DNA of 6,690 nucleotides from an uncultured Chloroflexota bacterium (lineage in GTDB: Bacteria; Chloroflexota; Anaerolineae; Anaerolineales; Anaerolineaceae). The DNA lies in NCBI GenBank assembly GCA_902795255.1, contig CADBKS010000167.1, positions 1 to 6,690 on the forward strand, read 5' to 3'. The position numbers and the translations under genes were made by a program. Under the pieces are notes generated by a model. The model saw nothing but the letters and a program-made list of their open reading frames with translations. It did not search any database and was not told the DNA's origin. This document shows positions 1-5,486 of the stretch, piece after piece. Position 1 is the first letter of the stretch. Each line of letters opens with the position of its first letter.

Positions 1-1
1 T

Positions 2-679
2 CCTCTCATCATACACCTGGCATATAATCTGGGAAATGCATTTGCGATGACGTCTGGCTTCCGCTTTATACTTCCCTCTGATTGGACGATACTGATCTAC
101 TTTGCGTTCGGCTGTTCCGCTTTATTCCGGTTTTTGTGCAACTTGCTGATTTTCACACCGTCTGTACAGGTTATCTCAGAAAACGAACCGGACGAAGAAG
201 CTTTATACGGGAAAGGGCTCACTTTTGTATTCTCCTGCATACTGCTGATCCTTATCGGAGCGATCCTTCCATTCTGCGATAGCATGATACCCAGACGTTT
301 TGAAGAAAAAAACATGTCACAAATCGCCGAAGAATGGAAGCTTTCTTCAGAAAACGCTTCTTTGATACTGGCTGACACAGACATACAGGACATGGTTTTT
401 CTTGAAGGGCGCGCGTTTTATCCGCGATTTTACAAAGCAGGTGAAGGTGATTCCGGCGGAAGTGCATCGGTTAAACGCGGCGGGGAGAGTGACCGACTGG
501 TATGGATGTTCCATGACAGCTATCCTCATGTGCTTAACTGTGACCTTACACCGGAACAGGTTGAAAACCTGGCGATGCATCCGCTGACAGACCCAATGGA
601 TGTTATTGTAGCAGGGATCCAAAAAGATGATTACATTGATGTCCTCGAAATGAGGCTTGCCGCACCAATGGAGAAATAA
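2..679 (+). CDS. C-terminal part of a polytopic membrane protein with soluble tail (5' partial)
   Basis: The frame is open to the left edge, so the gene is probably cut. The first ATG (47) lacks a well-placed ribosome binding site, and the codons before it (HLAYNLGNAFA) continue the same membrane-protein style. Counting from that ATG, one hydrophobic helix spans about residues 13-36 and a second about 57-78. An acidic loop (ENEPDEEALYGKG) lies between them. Residues 83-210 form a soluble tail holding GRAFYPRFYKAGEGDSG (121-137), which I take to be the start of a small beta-rich domain. The layout resembles the C-terminal end of large glycosyltransferase-39-like or other uncharacterised membrane proteins of Anaerolineae, but this is from memory and no catalytic motif is visible in this fragment. 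Its stop lies 2 nt before the next start, so the two genes are very likely cotranscribed and translationally coupled. The coding assignment is firm; the function is unknown. Confidence 0.7.
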   Translation, partial: PLIIHLAYNLGNAFAMTSGFRFILPSDWTILIYFAFGCSALFRFLCNLLIFTPSVQVISENEPDEEALYGKGLTFVFSCILLILIGAILPFCDSMIPRRFEEKNMSQIAEEWKLSSENASLILADTDIQDMVFLEGRAFYPRFYKAGEGDSGGSASVKRGGESDRLVWMFHDSYPHVLNCDLTPEQVENLAMHPLTDPMDVIVAGIQKDDYIDVLEMRLAAPMEK

Positions 680-681
680 GT

Positions 682-2364
682 ATGCTTCTCCGCCAGATGC
701 TTTACCGCACAGAGATCCGGCTGCTTCCTGTGATAGCCGGATTCTGGGTGCGAAGTCCCGGACCTGCTGATTACGAGGAACTGATCAGGCTTCTCTGCGA
801 CCGAATGTCCGAGCCCGCTTTGCTTCGGAAAATGCTCGGCAGTCCGGATAAAACAGATCTTGCCGCCGGATTGAAATATCTTTCCGAACATAAAGGAATT
901 GAAACAGCGGACACATATGAAAAATTATTCGGTTCAATGCGTATTGCAGGAATCGAAAAAACGCTTCGTGAAAAGTACTGGAAGACCCCTGTTTCAACAA
1001 CGGAAAAGCTATTTTACCGGGGCTTTATATTCCGTGAAAGCCGGCCCGTGGATAATGGTCTGAAAGACAGCTATATTCTTCCGGAAGACCTGAATTCACT
1101 TCTAAGAAGCATACTTAAAGATGTCAAAGCCCCGGATGCTCACATATCCGCCCCACTGATCATACGTCCTGCCGCGCCATCAGAAACCGAGGCTGTTGCA
1201 CCGATTTACGGAGATCTTCCTGATCTGTTCACACTCGCAGCCGGTCTTAAACGATCGAAACAGCCTTTACATTTTCCAGGTAAGAACATATCCGCGGCGA
1301 ATTCCGAGTTCATAGAAATGCTTTTATCTGAAAGCGGAATGTTCTCTTCAAAATCAGATGTCAATACTGAAATGATCCGCCGACACATGGTTCAGAACAG
1401 AACTGCTGCGCGTCTGGATTTGATACGCATCTGGCGTCAATCCGGACGGTACAATGAGATCGCTGAAGATAAAGATCATTTTACGGTCACCCTGATGCCT
1501 GATTTTTCTCCTGAAGAGCCGAGAAAGGCACTGCTGAAAATAATAGAAAGTCTTCCGCCTGATACCTGGTGGAGTCTGAGCGGGTTTATCGCGGCAGTAA
1601 AGAACAGTTATCCGCTTTTTTTGCGGAACAGTTTTTCTGATAATCACGGCACGATCCTTGACCCCGATGGTAATGACCTGAGCGGCATTGGTTCCTGGTA
1701 CCAATTCGAGGGACCATACATTCAGTTTCTGTTATTCGGTCCGCTTCAATGGCTTGGCATTGTACAAACAGCATATACTGACAAATCATTCAATGAGCCC
1801 TCTGCATTTCGGATAAGCAGTGAAGGACAATTCTTTTTGATTGAGTCATCCCAACCCGAAACCTCGCAAATGATACTGAATAAGCCAAATCTGGAAACAG
1901 CGGCTCCTATTATCGCATCTGACGGGGCTGTCACATGCAGCAACGCTGTTCCGAGGTATTTCAGGTATATGGCTGCCCGCTGCTGTGAAATCGAGAAAAT
2001 CAGAGGTGAAAGCTGCGTTTTCCGAATAACGCCCAATTCACTCTCAGAAGCAGAAAAAGAGGGGATCAGTAAAGATGCTTTTTTGGCACTTCTGAAGAGA
2101 TTTGCCAAACGGGCTTTGCCGCCATCCCTTGAGCGCATGCTTTCTGCTGATAAAAAATCCGTTTTGCCCGCAACGATTTATAATGCATATATACTTACTG
2201 TTCCGCAGCAGGAAACGCTTGAAGAACTTTTAGAAACTGCAAGACTTGAAAAGTGGATCATTCAGAAAATCAATCAGAATTCGCTGATGATCGATCCGAA
2301 AGGGATCGATGAGATCCGCAGATTTCTAATGGAAAAAGAAATATTTGTCGATATTCAAAAATAA
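682..2364 (+). CDS. Large protein with XPB/Ssl2-type helicase-associated domains, no motor
   Basis: The 560-residue product is probably cytoplasmic, with no signal peptide or membrane helix. The start ATG lies 2 nt after the previous stop, and GGAGA at 670-674, inside the end of the upstream gene, is the ribosome binding site. Residues 1-150 read like tandem winged-helix segments (LFYRGFIFRESRPVDN at 110-125, then YILPEDLNSLL). Residues 245-365 include WRQSGRYNE and WYQFEGPYIQFLLFGPLQWLGIV, features I associate with the helicase-associated (Helicase_C_3-like) family. Residues 425-560 follow the same family's pattern: YMAARCCEIEKI, then FRITPNSLSEAEKEGIS, then a C-terminal alpha/beta unit (AYILTVPQQETLEELL to DPKGIDEIRRFL). 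I see no Walker A, DEAD/DEAH or nuclease motif, so it is not a helicase itself. Such proteins may bind DNA or a helicase partner; that role is inferred. It could equally be filed as a hypothetical protein. Confidence 0.7.
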   Translation: MLLRQMLYRTEIRLLPVIAGFWVRSPGPADYEELIRLLCDRMSEPALLRKMLGSPDKTDLAAGLKYLSEHKGIETADTYEKLFGSMRIAGIEKTLREKYWKTPVSTTEKLFYRGFIFRESRPVDNGLKDSYILPEDLNSLLRSILKDVKAPDAHISAPLIIRPAAPSETEAVAPIYGDLPDLFTLAAGLKRSKQPLHFPGKNISAANSEFIEMLLSESGMFSSKSDVNTEMIRRHMVQNRTAARLDLIRIWRQSGRYNEIAEDKDHFTVTLMPDFSPEEPRKALLKIIESLPPDTWWSLSGFIAAVKNSYPLFLRNSFSDNHGTILDPDGNDLSGIGSWYQFEGPYIQFLLFGPLQWLGIVQTAYTDKSFNEPSAFRISSEGQFFLIESSQPETSQMILNKPNLETAAPIIASDGAVTCSNAVPRYFRYMAARCCEIEKIRGESCVFRITPNSLSEAEKEGISKDAFLALLKRFAKRALPPSLERMLSADKKSVLPATIYNAYILTVPQQETLEELLETARLEKWIIQKINQNSLMIDPKGIDEIRRFLMEKEIFVDIQK

Positions 2365-2382
2365 AAAAACAGGAGATATTCT

Positions 2383-2733
2383 ATGGCAGAGGAAAAGGCA
2401 AAGAAAAACCCGGCAGTCTGGGAATATGAATCCGTCGACCCCGAAAAAGCAGGAATCCTGAAAGATGCACTGCGTAATGTCGCAGACCCGGAACTTGGAT
2501 TCAATGTAATTGAACTCGGTCTTGTTCGAAATGTCACCGTTCAGGACGGTCGGCTGTTGATCACAATGATCATGACAACACCGTTCTGTCCATATGCCCC
2601 GCAGATGCTTGAGGAAGTTAGAGTTTATGCTGAAAATGCGCTGGGAATGCCAACCGCGATCGATTTACGGATGGATCTGTGGGACGAAAGTATGATGGAA
2701 GAAGGCTTCGAATTAGATTGGGGATTCTTCTAA
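2383..2733 (+). CDS. MIP18/DUF59-family metal-sulfur cluster assembly protein
   Basis: The 116-residue product matches the MIP18 (DUF59, SufT/PaaD-like) fold. DPELGFNVIELGLV (35-48) corresponds to the family's DPE...I.dLGLV signature. MTTPFCPYAPQM (64-75) corresponds to the segment with the conserved cysteine, here Cys69. The C-terminal DLWDESMM resembles the usual tryptophan-containing end. Proteins of this family help mature iron-sulfur clusters, or in PaaD act with a specific oxygenase; no oxygenase genes are nearby, so a general assembly role is the better inference. AGGAGA (2371-2376) lies 6 nt before the ATG, a strong ribosome binding site that fixes the start. The gene sits 18 nt after the helicase-associated-domain gene and is followed by a strong terminator, so it is the last gene of the operon. 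Residues 1-20 are a poorly conserved, charged extension. Confidence 0.88.
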   Translation: MAEEKAKKNPAVWEYESVDPEKAGILKDALRNVADPELGFNVIELGLVRNVTVQDGRLLITMIMTTPFCPYAPQMLEEVRVYAENALGMPTAIDLRMDLWDESMMEEGFELDWGFF

Positions 2734-2770
2734 AAGTTTTTTTCGCAATGTAATTACAGCGGTCATATAA

Positions 2771-2824
2771 AAAACGGTTATTTGCAGTTACTAAGAATCT
2801 GCAGATAACCGTTTTATTATTTTT
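2771..2824 (+). terminator. Intrinsic terminator closing the three-gene operon
   Basis: The arms 2771-2787 and 2799-2815 form a 17-bp stem, fully paired apart from one G-U wobble, around an 11-nt loop. The 3' arm ends in TTTT and is followed by an AT-rich tract ending in a run of T (ATTATTTTT). The A-rich run before the 5' arm would give a U tract on the other strand, so the element could act in both directions. Confidence 0.88.
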
Positions 2825-2860
2825 CAGTCATATGCCTGTATCAAATTTGCCTTTTTAGGG

Positions 2861-2866
2861 TATGAT
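2861..2866 (+). promoter_or_regulatory. Probable -10 box of the 5S-like carboxyltransferase gene
   Basis: TATGAT fits a sigma-70-type -10 box and lies after the upstream terminator, where a promoter is needed. No good -35 hexamer sits at 16-18 nt spacing. TTGCCT at 2847-2852 resembles a -35 box but is only 8 nt away, too close to pair with it. A start near 2873 would give a leader of about 75 nt. Confidence 0.45.
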
Positions 2867-2887
2867 ATTAATGTGTAAATTTTTTAC

Positions 2888-2938
2888 ATGAACATATGTT
2901 TCTGTTCGTTTAATAAGACGAACGCAAAGGTCCATTAA
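2888..2938 (+). promoter_or_regulatory. Structured leader with overlapping inverted repeats and possible leader ORF
   Basis: The segment TGTTCGT (2903-2909) can pair with ATGAACA upstream (2888-2894, one G-U wobble). Its GTTCGT part (2904-2909) can instead pair perfectly with ACGAAC downstream (2918-2923). The two hairpins exclude each other. A 10-bp palindrome AACATATGTT lies at 2891-2900. The stretch also reads as a 16-codon ORF, MNICFCSFNKTNAKVH, whose TAA (2936-2938) overlaps the AAGGAGA ribosome binding site of the main gene. The ORF has no ribosome binding site of its own. A regulatory role is inferred. Confidence 0.35.
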
Positions 2939-2947
2939 GGAGACAAA

Positions 2948-4429
2948 ATGGCAAAAAGAGTATACTTCAACGATGTAACACTTCGCGATGGGCATCAAAG
3001 CTGTGCCGCCACACGCATGACAACCGAACAGTGTATGCGCGTTCTGCCGATCATCAAAGATGCCGGTTATAACATTTTCGAACTGTGGGGCGGAGCAACA
3101 CTGGATTCAGCAATTCGCTTTACCCGTGATGATCCCTGGGAAAGACTGGAAAAATTCCGTGACTGCCTGGGTGGAGGGGATAAGATCCAATCTCTTCTGC
3201 GAGGACAGAACCTGTTTGCATATAATCCCTATCCGGATGATGTTCTTACCGCTTTCGTCCGCCAGAGCATTGAAAGCGGCTCTGTCAATATGCGCATTTT
3301 CGACGCATTGAATGATATCCGCAATCTGCGCATGGCAATTCTTGCTACAAAAGCCTACGGCGGTAAAGTTGAGGCAGCGATTTCTTACACAACGAGTCCT
3401 GTTCATACCACTGAATACTTCATCAACTATGCCAAAGCACTGGAAAATGAAGGTGTTGACCGCATCGCTATCAAAGATATGGCAGGCCTCCTGCATCCTG
3501 AAGTTGCAGCAGTCCTTTTCCCCGCGCTCAAAGCTGAACTGAAAGTACCTGTAGTACTTCATACTCATTCCACTACCGGTGTTTCTGTTGTGAACCTCGC
3601 ACTGGCTATGAAATACGGAATCGATTCCATGGATACAGCCATTTCTCCGTTCGCGGGCGGGCCTTCTCATTCCCCGGTTGAAGTGATGGCGATCGTCGCT
3701 GAAGAAATGGGCTTTGACCATGGTTTGGATAAAGATGCCATTGAAAAAGCACAGGATAAACTCCGTGTGATTTTCGAAGAATTGAAAGGATCAATTCCTT
3801 CCTTCGGAAAATTCCGCCGCAAGCCTGTCCGTTTTGCAGATGTTCCGCGTGCGAAAGTCGCAAAAATGGTCGAAGCAATATCCAAAGATCCCATGGATCT
3901 GAAAACTGCAATCGACATCAGCCGCGAGATTCTTTCCGACCTGGATTACCCCGGCTTTGACGACCGCATTTTCGAAAGCCAGATTCCCGGCGGCATGCTT
4001 TCCAACCTGCAGAAACAGCTCGCGGGTATGGGCGTTCCGGAAGACAAACTGGATGATGTCATGAAAGAGATCCCGTCTGTCCGTGCAGATGTCGGATATG
4101 TCCCGCTTGTTACTCCGACCAGCCAGATCGTTGGCACACAGGCAGCCTTCAACGTTATGACCGGTGCGCGTTATTCATTCGTTTCAAACGAATTCAAGAT
4201 GATCCTTCTGGGAGAATTCGGCAAGACGCCCGCTCCTGTCAACCAGGATGTGCTTCACGCAGTTTGCGGCGAAGATGCGGAAATCAAGAAATATCGCCCT
4301 GCTTCTTACCTTATGCCCGGTATGGAAGATCCGGTAGATGAACCCTTCATCAAAACGCACAAGGATCTGCTTCTGCACAAGGTCTTTGGGCCGGCAGCAG
4401 ATGAATTTCTGCAGCTTAAATATAAATAA
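2948..4429 (+). CDS. Biotin-dependent carboxyltransferase, transcarboxylase 5S-like subunit
   Basis: The 493-residue product belongs to the pyruvate/oxaloacetate carboxyltransferase family, which moves carboxyl groups between biotin and pyruvate or oxaloacetate on a metal-containing TIM barrel. The barrel motifs appear in order: TLRDGHQS (11-18, metal-ligand Asp14), ELWGGATLDSAIRF (45-58), LLRGQN (83-88), RIFDALNDIRNL (116-127), IKDMAGLL (175-182, Lys176 expected to be carbamylated) and HTH (205-207, metal ligands). GGPSHSPVE (237-245) resembles the GPGHNPTE of the Propionibacterium 5S subunit as I recall it, rather than the GTSQP type of pyruvate carboxylase. QIPGGMLSNL (345-354) and VTPTSQIVGTQA (388-399) mark the conserved C-terminal domain. 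The protein ends without a biotinyl AMKM motif, so a separate carrier is needed. A likely role is in propionate/methylmalonyl-CoA or oxaloacetate metabolism. Oxaloacetate decarboxylase alpha or pyruvate carboxylase subunit B is the alternative. AAGGAGA (2937-2943) supports the start. The gene is monocistronic. Confidence 0.92.
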   Translation: MAKRVYFNDVTLRDGHQSCAATRMTTEQCMRVLPIIKDAGYNIFELWGGATLDSAIRFTRDDPWERLEKFRDCLGGGDKIQSLLRGQNLFAYNPYPDDVLTAFVRQSIESGSVNMRIFDALNDIRNLRMAILATKAYGGKVEAAISYTTSPVHTTEYFINYAKALENEGVDRIAIKDMAGLLHPEVAAVLFPALKAELKVPVVLHTHSTTGVSVVNLALAMKYGIDSMDTAISPFAGGPSHSPVEVMAIVAEEMGFDHGLDKDAIEKAQDKLRVIFEELKGSIPSFGKFRRKPVRFADVPRAKVAKMVEAISKDPMDLKTAIDISREILSDLDYPGFDDRIFESQIPGGMLSNLQKQLAGMGVPEDKLDDVMKEIPSVRADVGYVPLVTPTSQIVGTQAAFNVMTGARYSFVSNEFKMILLGEFGKTPAPVNQDVLHAVCGEDAEIKKYRPASYLMPGMEDPVDEPFIKTHKDLLLHKVFGPAADEFLQLKYK

Positions 4430-4450
4430 ATCAATTTTCTGAATTTATGT

Positions 4451-4485
4451 AAGCTCCCCGGTCAGACTGTCCAGGGAGCTTTTAT
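4451..4485 (+). terminator. Intrinsic terminator after the 5S-like gene
   Basis: AAGCTCCC (4451-4458) pairs with GGGAGCTT (4474-4481) as a perfect 8-bp stem. It continues inward, past a C/A mismatch, with GG/CC and then CA/TG across a T/T mismatch. The 3' arm runs into TTTTATATATA. It lies 21 nt after the stop codon. Confidence 0.85.
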
Positions 4486-4770
4486 ATATAAAATTAGCTC
4501 TTTATCGTTCAGATAATAAACGGGCTGCACATATTTGCTCCGTCACATGATTCCAAAGGAATGGGACACACGGCTTTAATTTATTTAGAGGAAGCATTTT
4601 GTTCCGTCGTCAAAGTCCATCCCGGTTATAGCGGCAGGGACGAAAGTTTTTTCCTGCCATAATCCTCATGGAGAATTGCAGCATTTCCGCAAATCCTCAT
4701 ACATTATCAACATACGTCACATCCGCAGTCACAATCACATCCGCATCCGGTCATCATTTTTCATTTCTTT
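4486..4770. other. Intergenic stretch with no convincing gene
   Basis: I find no ORF with both a start and a ribosome binding site that I would call a gene. It contains a hairpin, GGCAGGGA (4633-4640) with TTCCTGCC (4651-4658) including one G-U pair. Outer pairing of TTAT (4626-4629) with ATAA (4659-4662) is possible across a 3-nt bulge. It also holds a small inverted repeat, ATTCC/GGAAT (4550-4562), the direct repeat at 4717-4745, and short unsupported ORFs: 33 codons on + from 4561 and 16 codons on - from 4757. No known riboswitch or RNA family is recognisable to me. Confidence 0.5.
4717..4745. repeat. 11-bp direct repeat, 18-bp period
   Basis: TCACATCCGCA occurs at 4717-4727 and again at 4735-4745, with a further TCACA at 4730-4734. 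On the minus strand these copies encode the repeated Cys-Gly-Cys-Asp units of a 16-codon ORF (4757 to 4707). The function is unknown; replication slippage is a simple origin. Confidence 0.7.
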
Positions 4771-4799
4771 TTGTTTTTACCCCATTTTTTTGATAAAAT
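4771..4799 (+). promoter_or_regulatory. rplI promoter (-35 and -10 boxes)
   Basis: TTGTTT (4771-4776) and TAAAAT (4794-4799) are separated by 17 nt, the ideal sigma-70-type spacing. A TG at 4791-4792, one base before the -10 box, makes an extended -10. Transcription would begin near 4806 and leave a leader of about 65 nt before rplI. Confidence 0.65.
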
Positions 4800-4805
4800 A
4801 ATGAG

Positions 4806-4844
4806 GTTGGCGTTGTACCCTTCGCCGGCAGTGTTTTATAACAC
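4806..4844 (+). promoter_or_regulatory. Two tandem hairpins in the rplI leader
   Basis: GTTGGCG (4806-4812) pairs with CGCCGGC (4823-4829), 7 bp including two G-U wobbles, around a 10-nt loop. One base later GTGTT (4831-4835) pairs perfectly with AACAC (4840-4844) around TTAT. No U tract follows either, so they are not terminators. They may stabilise the mRNA 5' end or be a ribosomal-protein autoregulatory site; both ideas are inference. Confidence 0.45.
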
Positions 4845-4870
4845 AAATCTATTCTGAAAGGGCTTGAAAA

Positions 4871-5392
4871 ATGAAAATCTTACTGTTGAAAGATGTTTAT
4901 CATCTTGGTCATGCGGGCGATGTTAAGAAAGTTGCAGACGGATATGGCCGCAACTATCTTCTCCCGCAGGGTTATGCTGTCCTTGCTACCGCTGGTGCAT
5001 TGAAACAGGCTGACTCCATCCGCGAAAAGGCTGCCGTCGTTCGCACACAGCTGAACAGCGAAATGAGTGCTGTTTCTGAAAAGATCAACAACTGCTGGAT
5101 CACTTTCGCAAGCAAAGCCGGAGAAACGGGCAAACTCTACGGTTCCATCACTTCCCAGATGGTTGCGGAAAAAATCAGTGAAAAAGCCGGTATCGAAATC
5201 GAAAAGCGCCAGATCGACATCCAGCCGATCCGCACACTCGGTGAACATAAAGCTTATGTTCGTCTGACGATCGATATCGTTCCTTCCATCAACATCATGG
5301 TTCACCGTGAAGGTGAAACCCCGAACATTCCGGGTGAGGAACAGGCTGCCTCCGAAGCTGAAACAGCTCCGGAAAGCGAAAACGCTGAATAA
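4871..5392 (+). CDS. rplI: 50S ribosomal protein L9
   Basis: The 173-residue product is ribosomal protein L9, which binds 23S rRNA near the base of the L1 stalk and helps limit frameshifting. The N-terminal domain fully matches the L9 signature: G13, G16, V21, G24-Y25, N28-Y29-L30, G34, A36 and T40. A long charged helix (about 42-75) connects to the C-terminal domain, which shows GKLYGSIT (87-94) and ends around INIMVHREG. The protein is about 25 residues longer than the roughly 148-residue E. coli form. The excess is an acidic tail (149-173) with eight glutamates and no lysine or arginine. AAAGGG (4857-4862) lies 8 nt upstream of the ATG. The gene stands alone between its own promoter and terminator rather than following rpsF, ssb and rpsR. 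The strong match makes this the most certain call in the window. Confidence 0.98.
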   Translation: MKILLLKDVYHLGHAGDVKKVADGYGRNYLLPQGYAVLATAGALKQADSIREKAAVVRTQLNSEMSAVSEKINNCWITFASKAGETGKLYGSITSQMVAEKISEKAGIEIEKRQIDIQPIRTLGEHKAYVRLTIDIVPSINIMVHREGETPNIPGEEQAASEAETAPESENAE

Positions 5393-5421
5393 TTGATCCA
5401 TACCATTTTTTAGGCAAAAGG

Positions 5422-5448
5422 AAGGTCTTCGTAATGAAGACCTTTTTT
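5422..5448 (+). terminator. Intrinsic terminator after rplI
   Basis: AAGGTCTTC (5422-5430) pairs perfectly with GAAGACCTT (5436-5444) around the 5-nt loop GTAAT. It leads straight into a run of six T (5443-5448), a textbook intrinsic terminator 29 nt after the rplI stop. Confidence 0.93.
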
Positions 5449-5449
5449 A

Positions 5450-5479
5450 TTTACGAATTCAAAAATAATCCCGTATAAT
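5450..5479 (+). promoter_or_regulatory. Promoter of the RodZ-like gene, placed for a leaderless mRNA
   Basis: A perfect TATAAT (5474-5479) is preceded at 18 nt by TTTACG (5450-5455), a four-of-six match to the -35 consensus that abuts the rplI terminator T run. Only 7 nt separate the -10 box from the ATG at 5487, so transcription should begin at or next to the start codon. Confidence 0.65.
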
Positions 5480-5486
5480 AATTATT

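Noticed and set aside
2847..2866. TTGCCT (2847-2852) as the -35 partner of TATGAT (2861-2866).
   Set aside because: The spacing is 8 nt, far too short for a sigma-70-type promoter.
3107..3721. A 204-codon minus-strand ORF inside the 5S-like carboxyltransferase gene.
   Set aside because: It lies fully within a gene with conserved catalytic motifs, its product shows no recognisable domain, and no promoter or ribosome binding site supports it.
4561..4662. A 33-codon + strand ORF, ATG at 4561 to TAA at 4662, with AAAGGA directly before the ATG.
   Set aside because: The purine run touches the start codon, leaving no room for ribosome binding. The product resembles nothing I know, and its end overlaps the hairpin at 4633-4658.
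4717..4745. The two copies of TCACATCCGCA as the start of a CRISPR or other repeat array.
   Set aside because: There are only two short copies with a 7-nt gap and no further units, so it is not an array.
4801..4857. An 18-codon ORF in the rplI leader, ending at the rplI ribosome binding site.
   Set aside because: Its ATG lies 1 nt after the -10 box, upstream of the expected transcription start, so it would not be in the mRNA.
4880..5401. A 173-codon minus-strand ORF opposite rplI.
   Set aside because: It is the mirror of a highly conserved ribosomal protein gene, and the reading is explained by codon bias on the + strand.
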